DNA from: Oxytricha trifallax
Taxonomy: Eukaryota > Ciliophora > Spirotrichea > Sporadotrichida > Oxytrichidae
Length of the DNA stretch: 64,000 nt
Direction of reading: 5' to 3'
Assembly: GCA_000711775.1 (NCBI GenBank)
Contig: ARYC01000218.1
Span: 1-64,000 of the forward strand
In this document: in pieces, positions 12,472-24,300 of the stretch
How the letters are laid out: each line of letters starts with the position of its first letter
How positions within the stretch are numbered: the first letter of the stretch is position 1
Notes under the pieces: model-generated
The model's input: only the letters and a program-made list of their open reading frames with translations
Told to the model about the DNA's origin: nothing
Databases searched by the model: none
Program-made: the position numbers and the translations under genes

Positions 12472-15400
12472 ATGATAAATGTTTGAAATTAAAGAGTTAA
12501 CACTTCAATATAAAGTTAAGCAATCACTTTGAATTTGAATAAGTATTTAAGTCATACTTTAACATTAAAACAAATTTTATAGACTCCTTAATTTTAAACG
12601 TACAATTTTTAGTTTTCTCCAATTACAACACTCTTACTAGATGTTAAAATGGTAATTGGAGCAACTTAACTTTTAAATTTGTTTGTGTCTATTTTGAAGT
12701 AGTAAGCTCTTTTACAATAAATATTCAATTAATACAACTTTTTGATAACTTTACTGTTTAAAGAATTAGCCTTCCTCGCATAAATCCTCTCCAAAATCTA
12801 TCAATTTCTTGTTGGTTACTTAAATAAATACATTTATAATTAAAGGAATAATAAATGGCATTATTACAAATAGATAATAAGGTAAATAATTCCAATTTAA
12901 ATTTATGTTGAAAATAACAATAGTTTAAAGGTTATTACTTCATTTTTATTTCATTTGCATTTCCAGGCGCTTTTTCACTAATTCAAAGTGGTTAACTAAA
13001 TTTTTCACAGTAGAAAACTGTTCATACAGAAAATCACTTGAATTTTTTGTTAAACTTTCATCATCCATTTAAGTCTCTATATTGTCCATCATTTCTTTTA
13101 AAATTTGAATGTCCAATCCACATTTTCTACAAAGTTTTACAAGTGTATTCTTGTCCATAGATTCGAATTTATCATTGAGAGTTTTAATATCTTTCTCCTC
13201 TTTGTATAACTTCAAAACTTCATCGGGAAGATCAATTTAAGTGTAAAAATTATTTATTTAAAATTTGATTGAGAATTTCAATCTAAATTACCAAGTAATT
13301 TTTGTTTTCTAAATTTTATGAATGCCATAATTCGATAAAAATAAGGCCTCAATATTTTTGTTTTGTTTAGAAACCCAGCCATTTTCTGCTTCCTAGTTGA
13401 ATTCTATCTGCAATGATTTGGGGTTTTTGGCTCTTTGAATACCTCTATTGAAGATTTATTGCATAAGACCATCTATAGGATATTTAGACTCTTCATTTTT
13501 AAGATCATCGCTTATTTAGTCATCATTCTCAGTTTTATCTCGCATATTTAAGTTATCAGGACAAGGATACATTGGTTCTTAGTTTGGCCTGAAGAAATTT
13601 GAATAAGTCATTTGCTATAAATCGGCTTAAAATGAAGGCTAGTTGTGGTCCAATCCAAAGATATTAAGTTGATTATCTGGTAATATAGAATTTGCAACTT
13701 CATCTTCTTCCTTAATTTGTTAGTCTTTCTCATTGTCATTATCGAGGATGTTTCCAGCATTTTTAGAAACATTCGTTTTTATCAAGTCTTAATTTCTATC
13801 CTAATTTAGTGTGCTTTTTGGCTCATACTTAACATTAAGTTTTGTAGGATTCTCCTTAGGTTTGGTATTAATTTTCTTCTGAACAACTCTGGAATTTTGA
13901 TATTACTACTATAGTTTTTGAATTTGTTTATCTTGATCTTAATCTCTACTAAATTCACTCTTAATTAAAGGATCTCCTTGATTTTGTATAAGGTTTTATG
14001 GCATTTTAGAGTTTGTTTGCTATGCAGATAAATATTAGCTTATAGTTTTATTGTTCCTTTTTTATCGTTTTGTTTATGAATGTTACTCTGGGAATTCATT
14101 AGTAATTTTTAATTATAATCTTTCTTAAACCATTGATTGAAACATTTGCTGAATGTTTTGCATTTTCTCTTTTTAATTTATATATTTCATATTCTGTGCT
14201 TCTCTTTCTCTACTTGATGCAAGTAGGTTGAATATTCAGCAATTCTAATATTTAGGGAGTGGGTTCTAACTCTTTATAGCTGAAGAATTTGCCATTTTTT
14301 CTTGTTGGATAATAATTTATTAAGCAGTATCGTTTTTTAGGATACCATTACCTTTAGGTTTTCATTAACATATTCAATACCATTTAATGGAAAAATAATT
14401 CCTATTTTATTTGATGTAATGATTATCAAGATTATTGCAATAATTATAATTAATTTTCGTTATAGTTTTAATACTTTACCCATCATTTCAAGTATTTAAA
14501 TCCTAATCTTGATAAAAGTCTTAATAAGTTGTTAGTAATTTCATCAAACATTGGTTGGAAACTTTGTTTAAATCGTTTTATTTTCGTTAAATAATTCAAT
14601 TAAATCTATTCATAGATAGATTCATTAAAGCACCTTTAAATCGAGTATACTAAATATTTCAAGCCAAAAATGTTATTACAATCATATAAAAGCCAACTAA
14701 AAAGTAATGCAATCATTCTGTAATTAAGATTGTTAATTTTATTAAAGCCCAGAATTGAATAATATATTTAATTTTTTTTTAATTCATGGTATCATTGTAG
14801 GGTAAATGAATTATTGACTATAAGTTTATCCCCAAATAAAGCATTTTATTTAAATAATTATCATAGATAACTGTGTATTATTCATATTTTATATAAATCT
14901 TATATTATAAATATTGTTCAGAATTTATGATTTATATCAAAGAAATAGAAATTAATCATTTATTAATTATATATTTTAAGCAACCAAATCAAAAGTTATA
15001 CTCTTTTGTTATAATTAGTAATTATTTTCATAATTTAATAGTTTTAAGGGATTGGTAAAAAATAATTTATACTAGATTTGCAAATCGTTTTTTATTAAAT
15101 TATTTCAATTTATCATTCATATTACATTTAAGATTTATTTTGTCTTGAGGATTTCCATTGCTAAGAAATCTCTTTAATTTACCACTAAATTTTAGGGAAT
15201 TCATTCTAACTAAACATGCTTATTGGTATAATGCAAAGATTAAAAAATGATGATAAAATAATAATTAATATATTTTAAGTATAATTAATTTTTAAAATTG
15301 TTTTATTTGTTACTAAATTTGTATTAATTTTGTATAGTCTGATTCAAACCCAGATTATATTAGTTTTTATTAAATTAATTCTATTATTTTGTTAGAGCAT

Positions 15401-15835
15401 CTAAAATAATTAATATGATTTAATTTGATTTTTCAAATCATCCTTATTAAAATAATAATAATCATACTTTTATTATGTATTATAAGTGTATTAATTTTAT
15501 ATTCTTAAAGTTAATATTACCATAATATTTATTTTTTAAATCTACTTAAATTCTAATAATTAAAACTATTCCATTATACATATGTTTGATATTATTTAAG
15601 TCAGGAAATTAAGGATCATTATAATAATTTATTTTAAAATCAATATTCTTAATATATTTAAATATTTAAATTAAATGAATCGAGATCATCAATTTTGCCA
15701 CATATCACTTATTTGAGCTATTTCACACTTAAAGAAAATTTAGCATAGATAATAACTTTCTCGTTTTTATTTCATAGTTATATAAATTAGATTGTATAAT
15801 TTATTTTTATATAAAAACTGTGTTTATAAATAAGA
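12472..15835. repeat. tandem duplication, unit 1 (about 3.4 kb)
   Basis: Shares colinear, diverged sequence with 15856-19210 at an offset of about 3385 bp, including gene, 3' flank, 5' flank and intergenic tracts. Matching anchors include tagcctt cctcgcataaatcc near 12770/16155 and cacatatcact near 15697/19098. Divergence is visible everywhere, with small indels, so the event is not recent. Confidence 0.85.
12505..14295 (-). CDS. Q/N-rich hypothetical protein, tandem copy 1
   Basis: The probable ATG is 14295-14293 and the last in-frame TGA is 12507-12505. Coding-like blocks in one direction: a short N-terminus (MANSSAIKSQNPLPKY), a long Gln-rich block (IQKLQQQYQNSRVVQKK), an acidic block (DDLKNEESKYPIDGLMQQ; IEALFLSNYGIHKI), a helical block (DLPDEVLKLYKEEKDIKTL, then LVKLCRKCGLDIQILKEMM) and a C-terminus (VTNKKLIDFGEDLCEEG). 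Changes of frame between blocks, near 14240 and 12900, suggest small IESs or introns that I could not place. No known domain. Copy 2 conserves the protein better than the flanks, which argues for a real gene. Confidence 0.5.
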
Positions 15836-15855
15836 ATGTATTAAGTTGGATCAAA

Positions 15856-18800
15856 TGATAAAAGTTTGAAATTAAAGAATTTTACACTTCAATATAAAGT
15901 TAAGCAATCACTTTGAGTTTGAATAAGCATTTAAGTCATACTTTAACATTAAAACAAATTTTCTAGACTCCTTAATTTCATACGTACATTTTTTAGTTTT
16001 TTCCAACTACAACACTCTTACTGGATGTTAAAATGATAATAAGAGCAACTTAACTTTTAAATTTGTATATGTATATTTTGAAGTAGTAAGCTCTTTTACA
16101 ATAAATATTCAATTGATACTACTTTTTGATAACTTTACTGTTTAAAGAATTAGCCTTCCTCGCATAAATCCTTTCAAAAATCTATCAATTTCTTGTTGGT
16201 TACTTTAATGAATTTAATTATTTATAACGATTAATAAATGGCATTATTACCGATAGATAATAATGTAAAATAATTCAAATTTAATTTTTAATCTGGAAGA
16301 AATTACTATAATTTAAGGCTTATCCTTCGAATTGCTTCACATTCTTTTCATTTTCATTTCTAGGTGCATCTTCACTTATCCAAGGCGAGTAATTAAATTA
16401 TCCACATTAATAAAATGTTCAAACAGTAATTCAATCGAACTCTCTGATAAACCCACATTTCCCATTGAAGTCTTTATACCGTTTCTAATAAAGATTAAAT
16501 TTCCAATATCCATGCTACATTTTTTACAAAGATTTATGAGTGTATTCTTGTCCAAAGATTTGAATTTATCATTGAGCGTTTTATTTTCTTTCTGCTCTTT
16601 GTATAGCTCTAGTACTTCATCAGGAAGTTCAATTTTAGTGTAAAAATTATTTATTTAAAATTTGATTGATAATTTCAATCTAAATTACCAAGTAATTTTT
16701 TTTTCTAAATTTTATGAATGCCATAATTTGAAAAAAGTAAGGCCTCAATATCTCTGTCTAATTTAGAAACCCAGTCATTTTTTGCTTCCTAGTCAAATTC
16801 TATCTGCAATGATTTGGAGTCTTTGGCTCTTTGAATACCTTTATTGAAGATTTATTGCATAAGACCATCTATAGGATATTTAGACTCCTCATTTTTAAGA
16901 TCATCGTTTATTTAGTCATCATCTTCAGTTTTATCTCGCATATTTTAGTAATCAGGAATAGGATAAATCGGTTCTTATTTTGGCCTGAAGAAATTTGAAT
17001 AATTTATTTGCTATAAATCGACTTGTAATGAAAGCTAGTTGCGGTCCAATCCAAAGTTATTAAGTTGATTATCTGGTAATATAGAGCTTTCAACTTCATC
17101 TTCTTCCTTAATTTGTTATTCCTTATCATTGTCATTATCGAGAATGTTTTCAGCATTTTTATAAACATTCGTTTTTATCAAGTCTTGATTACTATCCTAA
17201 TTTAGTGTGCTTTTTGGCTCATACTTAACATTAAGTTTTGTAGGATTTTCCTTAGGTTTAATATTTATTTACTTATGAACAACTCTGGAATTTTAAAAGT
17301 ACTACTATAGTTTTTTAATTTGTTTCTCTTGATCTTAGTCTCTACTAAATTAACTCTTAATTAAAGGATCTCCTTGATTTTCTATAAGGTTTTATGGCAT
17401 TTTTGAATTTGTTTGCTATGCAGATAAATATTGGCTTATAGTTTTATTGTTCCTTTTTTATCGTTTTGTTTATGAGTGTTACTCTGATAATTTATCAGCA
17501 TTTTTCAATTATGATCTTTCTTAAACCATTTATTTAAACATTTGTTCAATGTTTTGCATTTTCTTTTTTAATTAATATATTTCATATTCTGTGCTGCTCT
17601 TTTCTCAACTTGATGCAAGAAATATAAATATTCAGCAATTCTAATATTTAGGAAAGTGGGTTCTAAATCTTTATATCTGAAGAATTTGTCATTTTTTTAA
17701 AAAGTAATTTTTTGAACAGTAGGTCGATCAACAATTTTTGTCGTTTTTAAGATAATATTACTCTTAGGTTTTCATTAACATATTCAATACCATTTAATGG
17801 AAAATTATCATAGATTTTATTTGATAAAAAGACTACCGAAAATATAGCAATAATCTTAACTTGTTTTCGTAATAGTTTAATACTTTACCCAACATTCCAA
17901 GTATTTATATTAGAAACTTTATACAAGTCTTATTGAGTTGTTAGAAATTTTATCAAACATTGGCTGGGAACTTTGTTTTAAATAATTTTTGTTGAGTTAA
18001 ATATAAATTATTCAATTAAATTTAATCATAAATAATCTCAATTATAGCACCTTTAAAATTAAAATCCAGTATACTAAATTTTTCTAATCAACAATTTTAT
18101 TAAAATCATACTAAAGAAACAATGCAATCATGATGTAGTTATGCTTGTTAAATTTTTATTAAAGCCCTGAATTGAATGAAAATTTTATTATTATTTTTTA
18201 AATTTATGTTATCATTTAAGAGTTAATGCATTATTGGTTATATGTTAATCCCAAATAAAGCAGTTTATTTTTTTTAAAAAAAACTATCGTAGATAACTGT
18301 GAATTATTAATATTTTTATATAAAATTTTTATAAATTTATTATTGTTCAAAATCTTTGATTTATACCAAAGAAAATAGACATTCTTCGTTTATTCGCTAT
18401 AAAATTTAGTAATCAAATAAAAAAATAAACTCATTTGTTCTATTTTGCAAATGTTTTAATAATTTAATAGTTTAAAGGGATAGGCAAATAGTTTTTTATG
18501 ATCATGAAATATGAATAACATTTTAGATGAAATTATTTTACTATTCCATTCATGATTCAGATTTATTTTGATTCTTAAGAATTTCCATAGCGAAAAAGTC
18601 TCATTAATTTATAACTAAATTTTAGGGAATTTATTTAATAATAAACAGTTTTTTTTTATAAATGCAAAGATTGAAAAATGTGGATAAAAATTATATTTAA
18701 CTTATATTACGAAAATTAAGTTTTAAAAACTGTTATATTTCAGAATTGAAATATTATAAATCATGTATCAACTGGTTCAACCGTGATTAAATTAGTTTTA

Positions 18801-19210
18801 TTTAATTAATTTAATTTAATTTAATTTTTCAAATCATCCTTATTATAACAATAATTTTATTCTTTTAATGTATTATAAGTATATTTATATTATATTATAA
18901 TAGTTATAATTCTTATTACTATTTATATTTATATCTGCTTAAATTCTAATAATTTAATACTATTTATGTTTACATATGTTTGATAGTATTTAAGTCAGGA
19001 AATTTAGGATGATAATAATAATAATTCATTTTTAAAAATCAAAATTCTAAATAAATTTAAATATTTACAATAAATGAACTCAAAATTAACAATTCTGCCA
19101 CATATCACTGTCTTGAGCTATTTCACACTTAAAGAAAATTTAGCATAAATTATAACTTTTTCTTTTTTATTGAGTAGTTATATATATTTTATATAAAAAT
19201 CTTTATAAAA
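15856..19210. repeat. tandem duplication, unit 2
   Basis: Second unit of the 3.4 kb direct duplication, same orientation as unit 1. It contains the second copy of the Q/N-rich gene and the same AT-rich 5' flank. Confidence 0.85.
15889..17692 (-). CDS. Q/N-rich hypothetical protein, tandem copy 2
   Basis: Paralogue of the gene at 12505-14295, with ATG at 17692-17690 and last TGA at 15891-15889. The helical block reads IELPDEVLELYKEQKENKTL and, before a TGA near 16330, LFEHFINVDNLI. The C-terminal block has a TGA where copy 1 reads Gly, and the N-terminus differs by an indel. Either copy 2 is decaying or these positions lie in IESs excised in the macronucleus. No domain recognised. Confidence 0.4.
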
Positions 19211-20223
19211 CAACAATGTAATAAGTTGAATTAATTTATAATTTTGTTTTGAATTATGTTTGTTCTTTGCTACATCAAAATTAATTTATTTCTGGATTTT
19301 AAAATTCTATATCTTTCTGAATTAATATTTTCGAACCTCAAAAATACTGTAATTGAAATTTTAACATTTTTATGAAAACATAATTAACATGATATTATTT
19401 TCAGACTCAATAAAAATAAATAAATCTTTATACCTAAAAAAAACTATTTATTAATTCAGTAATAATATATATTTTTGAATGTTTTGAAATTAACAAATTT
19501 TTAAAATTACTCTAAATTTGAACTTCAGACTATTAAATAAAACTGAAAGCAATTTCATTTTTGATAAGTGGATGTATTTTATAGGCAGAAGCTTTAATTA
19601 TCGAAGTATTATACCAAACTCACAAATAATTCAAAATTTCTAGAAATTTCCCCTAATTTCAAAATTGGATGAAATCAGTGTGATTTAAAATTAAGTTTTA
19701 ACTTATTATTTATTACTTATAAATAAAATTAAAAAAGAGATTGGAGTAAATTCAAATTTGGAGTTTGATAATCTTTAGAAGATATTGGAAATTCTGATTG
19801 AAATTAATATTCCTTACTTGACAATTAATGAATAAAACTCTAACCAGAATGAATAAAGATGTGAAGATTAGAGAGATTATTCACAATATAAGTAGAGAAT
19901 TTATATTTTACTTTTAAAAATAAGTTGAATAACTAATTTTTAAAAAAGCTATTTCCCTCTTCTGAAATTTATTTTTTTTATCTCTGTAAAAATTTCTTAA
20001 ACAATTAAAATATAAAAAAAGAAATAAATGAGAAAATTAAAAATATTATTGAATTATTAATATTTGAGAAATTACTTGGCTTCATTAATTTTTTCTAATA
20101 AACTAAAACTACTATTAAAATAAGATCTAAAAGAAAATTTATATTCTAAAATTCATTTTTATTGACACTTAAATTCAAATTTAAAAGAGCCATTATAAAT
20201 TAAAAATGTAGATATATTTAGTT
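19211..20223. other. AT-rich intergenic DNA
   Basis: No supported gene. A weak open patch at about 19740-19925 is Glu/Asn-rich but matches nothing I recognise. Confidence 0.45.
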
Positions 20224-20714
20224 GGGGGGGAAGTTTCCTGCATTTTTTTTTATTTATGTAAAATTTAATAAATTCTACATAAAATATAAAATTTAATATT
20301 TTTATGATCCATAAATAATAAGAGGATATATATCCATCATTTAAGGAGTTCAAGAAAAACAGTCTCACATTTTATAGGTATGTAAAGAATAAGATAAATT
20401 GAATCAGAATTTCAATAACAATTGGATAGAATACTTGGAATTACTATGAGTACAGATAGGACAATAAAATGGTTAAGATACAGAAACCAACAAAAATCAT
20501 ATGAAATATGTCAAAGATGTTGGAATTTAAAAAAAGATATTGACTAATTGATTAATATATTAACTATAATTATAACAATAAAATAGTTCGAAAGTTGGTT
20601 GATAGTTGTTATAAAGACTAATTTAATAATAAAAATTTTTTTAAAAAAAAAGTGCAGGAAACTTCCTTAAAATATTTTTTATCATAAACCGATGCAGGAA
20701 ACTTCCCTCCCCCC
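20224..20714. mobile_element. 491-bp inverted-repeat element (MITE-like)
   Basis: The left end is seven G followed by AAGTTTCCTGCA (20224-20242). The right end is TGCAGGAAACTTCCC then TCCCCCC (20693-20714). The two form terminal inverted repeats. A second TGCAGGAAACTTCC-like copy lies at 20653-20667. No transposase inside, so non-autonomous. A related sequence lies in the PEX19 IES near 56429. Confidence 0.7.
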
Positions 20715-21309
20715 ATTTAGTTTATCAAGGTATGACTCCAAATAATGTTATAAATATCTTTAAAATATTTAATATAAAGAATAATTAAAATTTTTAATTT
20801 TTAAATCATATAAATAAATAGATTTATAATAAAAAAGTTAAAAATTAAAAAATTATTTTTAATTTAATAACATCCCTTAAATTTTGTTTTTAATAAATTA
20901 TACTATATATATTCACAATCTACCTTTGATAATATAGTTCCTTAAAATAACTTAAAAATAGTAAAAATTCAAATTTGGTTTACAGATCCTTAATACTAAG
21001 ATATAGATAATTAATTCAGCGAATTATCAATTGATACTAAAATTTCAAATTTATTAGAGAGATATCTTTAATTTCAGCAATATTTCAACTTTGAATTTAT
21101 ACTTCAATTCTTACTTTAATTAATATTAAAATAATAATTAATAAATTGAAACATAACTATATATATATTAAAGTAAAAATTCAAAAGGCACAGAGGGTAA
21201 AAATTTGTAAAATTGGTTGCTAAACTTATTCAAGATATGAAAATCAAAAATTTAAAGATTTCTATTATGTAAGTAGTATACAATTATTAAATTAATTTAT
21301 AGAAATAAA
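20715..21309. other. AT-rich intergenic DNA
   Basis: No gene or repeat seen; extremely A+T-rich. Confidence 0.45.
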
Positions 21310-24300
21310 AATATTTTTATTTATTGATAATATTGCTGTCGAAGATATACATTATCATGATGCTTTTGACTCCTTATTTAGTTCTGATGATGATCTAGAT
21401 GAGGATGATGATCTTGATCAGTTTTCAGATTATCTTGATGATGATTCTGATATCAGGATAACGAATCGAGTGTCTGATCCAATTTATATGGCTAACTTCA
21501 ACAAATTAAATTTTTAACATTTGAAAAGTTTGGAGCTCAGTGATAATTTGATCTATCCATTTCAATTTAAACTATATAATGTAATTTTTTTTTGAAAAAT
21601 TAATACTATTTCCTCTCGAGTTTGGAAACCTTGAAACTTTAATTATAGATGATAAAGTAAGGAAGGGGGAATTTCTTAGCCACGAGAAAGTTTCATGGCA
21701 TATAAATTTAAAAGTATAATATAAAAATTTATTACATTAATCTATTAAATATAATATGTCTTTTAAAAATTAAATTTATAATGGATTTATTCAGCATTCT
21801 TTAAGGTCTTCAAAAATTTAGTGTTGATTCAAAACCCCCTAAATCCCCTTATAAGATGTTTTTTTGATTTTATCTATAGGGTATAGTTGGAGTCATATTG
21901 GGGTTAACAGACAAAAAGCATGTTTTATGAATTTTAAGAATATATAATGATTACTAGTGTGCTTAATTCAAATAATTTTTATCGGCTTGACTTTGTGATA
22001 CCTCTTCAATTTTAGCTGTCTGTAGTTGTTCTAGTATGCCATTTAATGAATATCTTGAATATGTTGAAGCTTTTACGATGACAATCTCAACTATCCTCTT
22101 AATTTAAAAGAAAATTTTCTTACTTTGTATGTTTAGCAACCAAGCTTATTGATTATTTTCTCGTGCTTTGTTCTAAAGCATGACATACTTTCCATATCGT
22201 ACTCGAAGATAATTGCAGCAATTACCCATACATCCCACTGAACTGAGCCATTAGTCAGTTTATATCTAATTGGGAAGTATCCAGGAGTGCCAAGAACTTT
22301 TGCTAAGGTCACTATCTCATATCTTAATGCTGTATTGAAATCAGTAACCAATACTTCTAAAGGACTGAAGTTAAGCATTATAATTTCAAGCTTCAAATCT
22401 CTATGAACATATCCAAGTTCATGCAACTCCTTGATACCACTAATCATTTCTGAAAGAATATCATATAAGTCTTCAGGGTATCTGTTTTGATATATATATA
22501 TAATTTCTCAGAGTCATCTCGAATTTCTTAAGCCTTAGTGCGATAAAACCATTGCTTAAAATGACCCATCTAACTTAAGCAAGTGCTTCCAATATATTCT
22601 ATAAGCCATTTTTAGAATCGTATATTTGTTGGTGAGTTCATTCTGGTACTGCTCATTCTTTATAGAAAGCAGAAAGGGTATACTTGTATGCATACTAATC
22701 AACCACTACAAGCTTTGCCTTGTTAGGCACACTTATATGCAATTATGTTTAAATACTGCTACCAAGTTCAATTGTATTCTATGCAGGAATACTCATAGCT
22801 TTCGCTTTGAAACATGCTAAAACAGTACTATGTTCAGGCTAGTTGATTGAATCAAAGCTACACTATTTCTTGAGCTTCTCTTGTTTCTCTCTTTGAGACC
22901 TTAAGAATTTTTGATTTCCTTTGACAGGTACAAGTTATTAAGTCTCCTTATCTTAAATTAAATTTCGCTAAGATGATGTTTTTGCATATGCTTCTGGTGA
23001 ATTATTCATGCATGTTGTGCATTAGTACCTTCCTTCTACTCTGTAATGTTTTAGATAGATCTTAGCCTTGCCTGAATTCATCTCTATAAGGTGTCTCTTC
23101 AAACTTTGTTCAGCTTAGAATAAATTCTAGCAGTTTTTGCATTAATATGGTTTTATTGTTTTAATTGGCCGTTGTACCTTTGCTTCCTCAATAACTTCAA
23201 TATGAGTTTAAATTTCAATCTCTGCTTTCATTTTATTGTTTTTAACTTCAATGACAATGACCTCTGTTTCAAAAATATAGAGCTCTAAGCTCTACTTTTC
23301 TTTCAATAAAATAACCTGAATATTTGTAGATCCAATGTTAAGCTTTGATTATCTTCTCCAAGTTAAACAGCTTTGCTGTTTAAGTTAGCACCATTTTTAA
23401 TTAAAATTTAAATTTCTATTACAATACTCTATAACCTCTCTAGTTATAGTTACTCTTTATAGGAGTTGGCACTGCAGCAAAAATTATTGATTTTGATGAG
23501 TTAAAGATCATATTTATACTTAGTTTATAATTATAATATTTCTAATTTCATACTTAATATTTTTAATTTTGGTATTATTTTAGAAAAAAATTCAGGTTTG
23601 TACTTGTACAAATTAGGTTTTGAACCATATTGGAACTTTTCCAAAAAACCTCATTAGTTTATAGGTAGATACTAATTAAGTTTTGGTACTATTAAATTGT
23701 TAACAATTAAAATGAACGGATATAGTACCAATAATATATAAATTTTAAGCAAATTTGTACTAATTTAATGGAACTAAATTGATAAAAATGGAGCTCCATC
23801 TCTTCCATTTGATACATCTTCGGCAAACTTTCTCCTCGTATCTAAACTATAATTTGAAATTTATTAATGGGATGAGGAACAAAGATATAATTACTCAATG
23901 ATCAAATATAAATATTTGAGGCTTAAGAAATAATATCAAGATTCTGAAGCAAGGAAGATCTTTATCGATACATTTCTCAACAGATTAAGAATGCAACATT
24001 TTATTAATCATATACTATAGTGAGATTGATCCTTCCAAGTATTGAAGGAACCAAAATATTATTCTTAAAAACTTTACTCTGTATTGAGAAGTAAGCCTTT
24101 AAAAACACTGATATTAAGTTTATAGAAATACCAAACTACCCTAAAATTTAAGTCACAAATATCTATGATAATGAGATGAATAATGAAGAGTTGGTAGTAT
24201 ATATTCCTACCAAGAAACGGCTCTCTGATTAGCTTCCAGAAAGGAGCTTCTTCTTGGCACTTTAAGAGAGAGAGAGTTATTTCAGAGAGATCATTTCATT

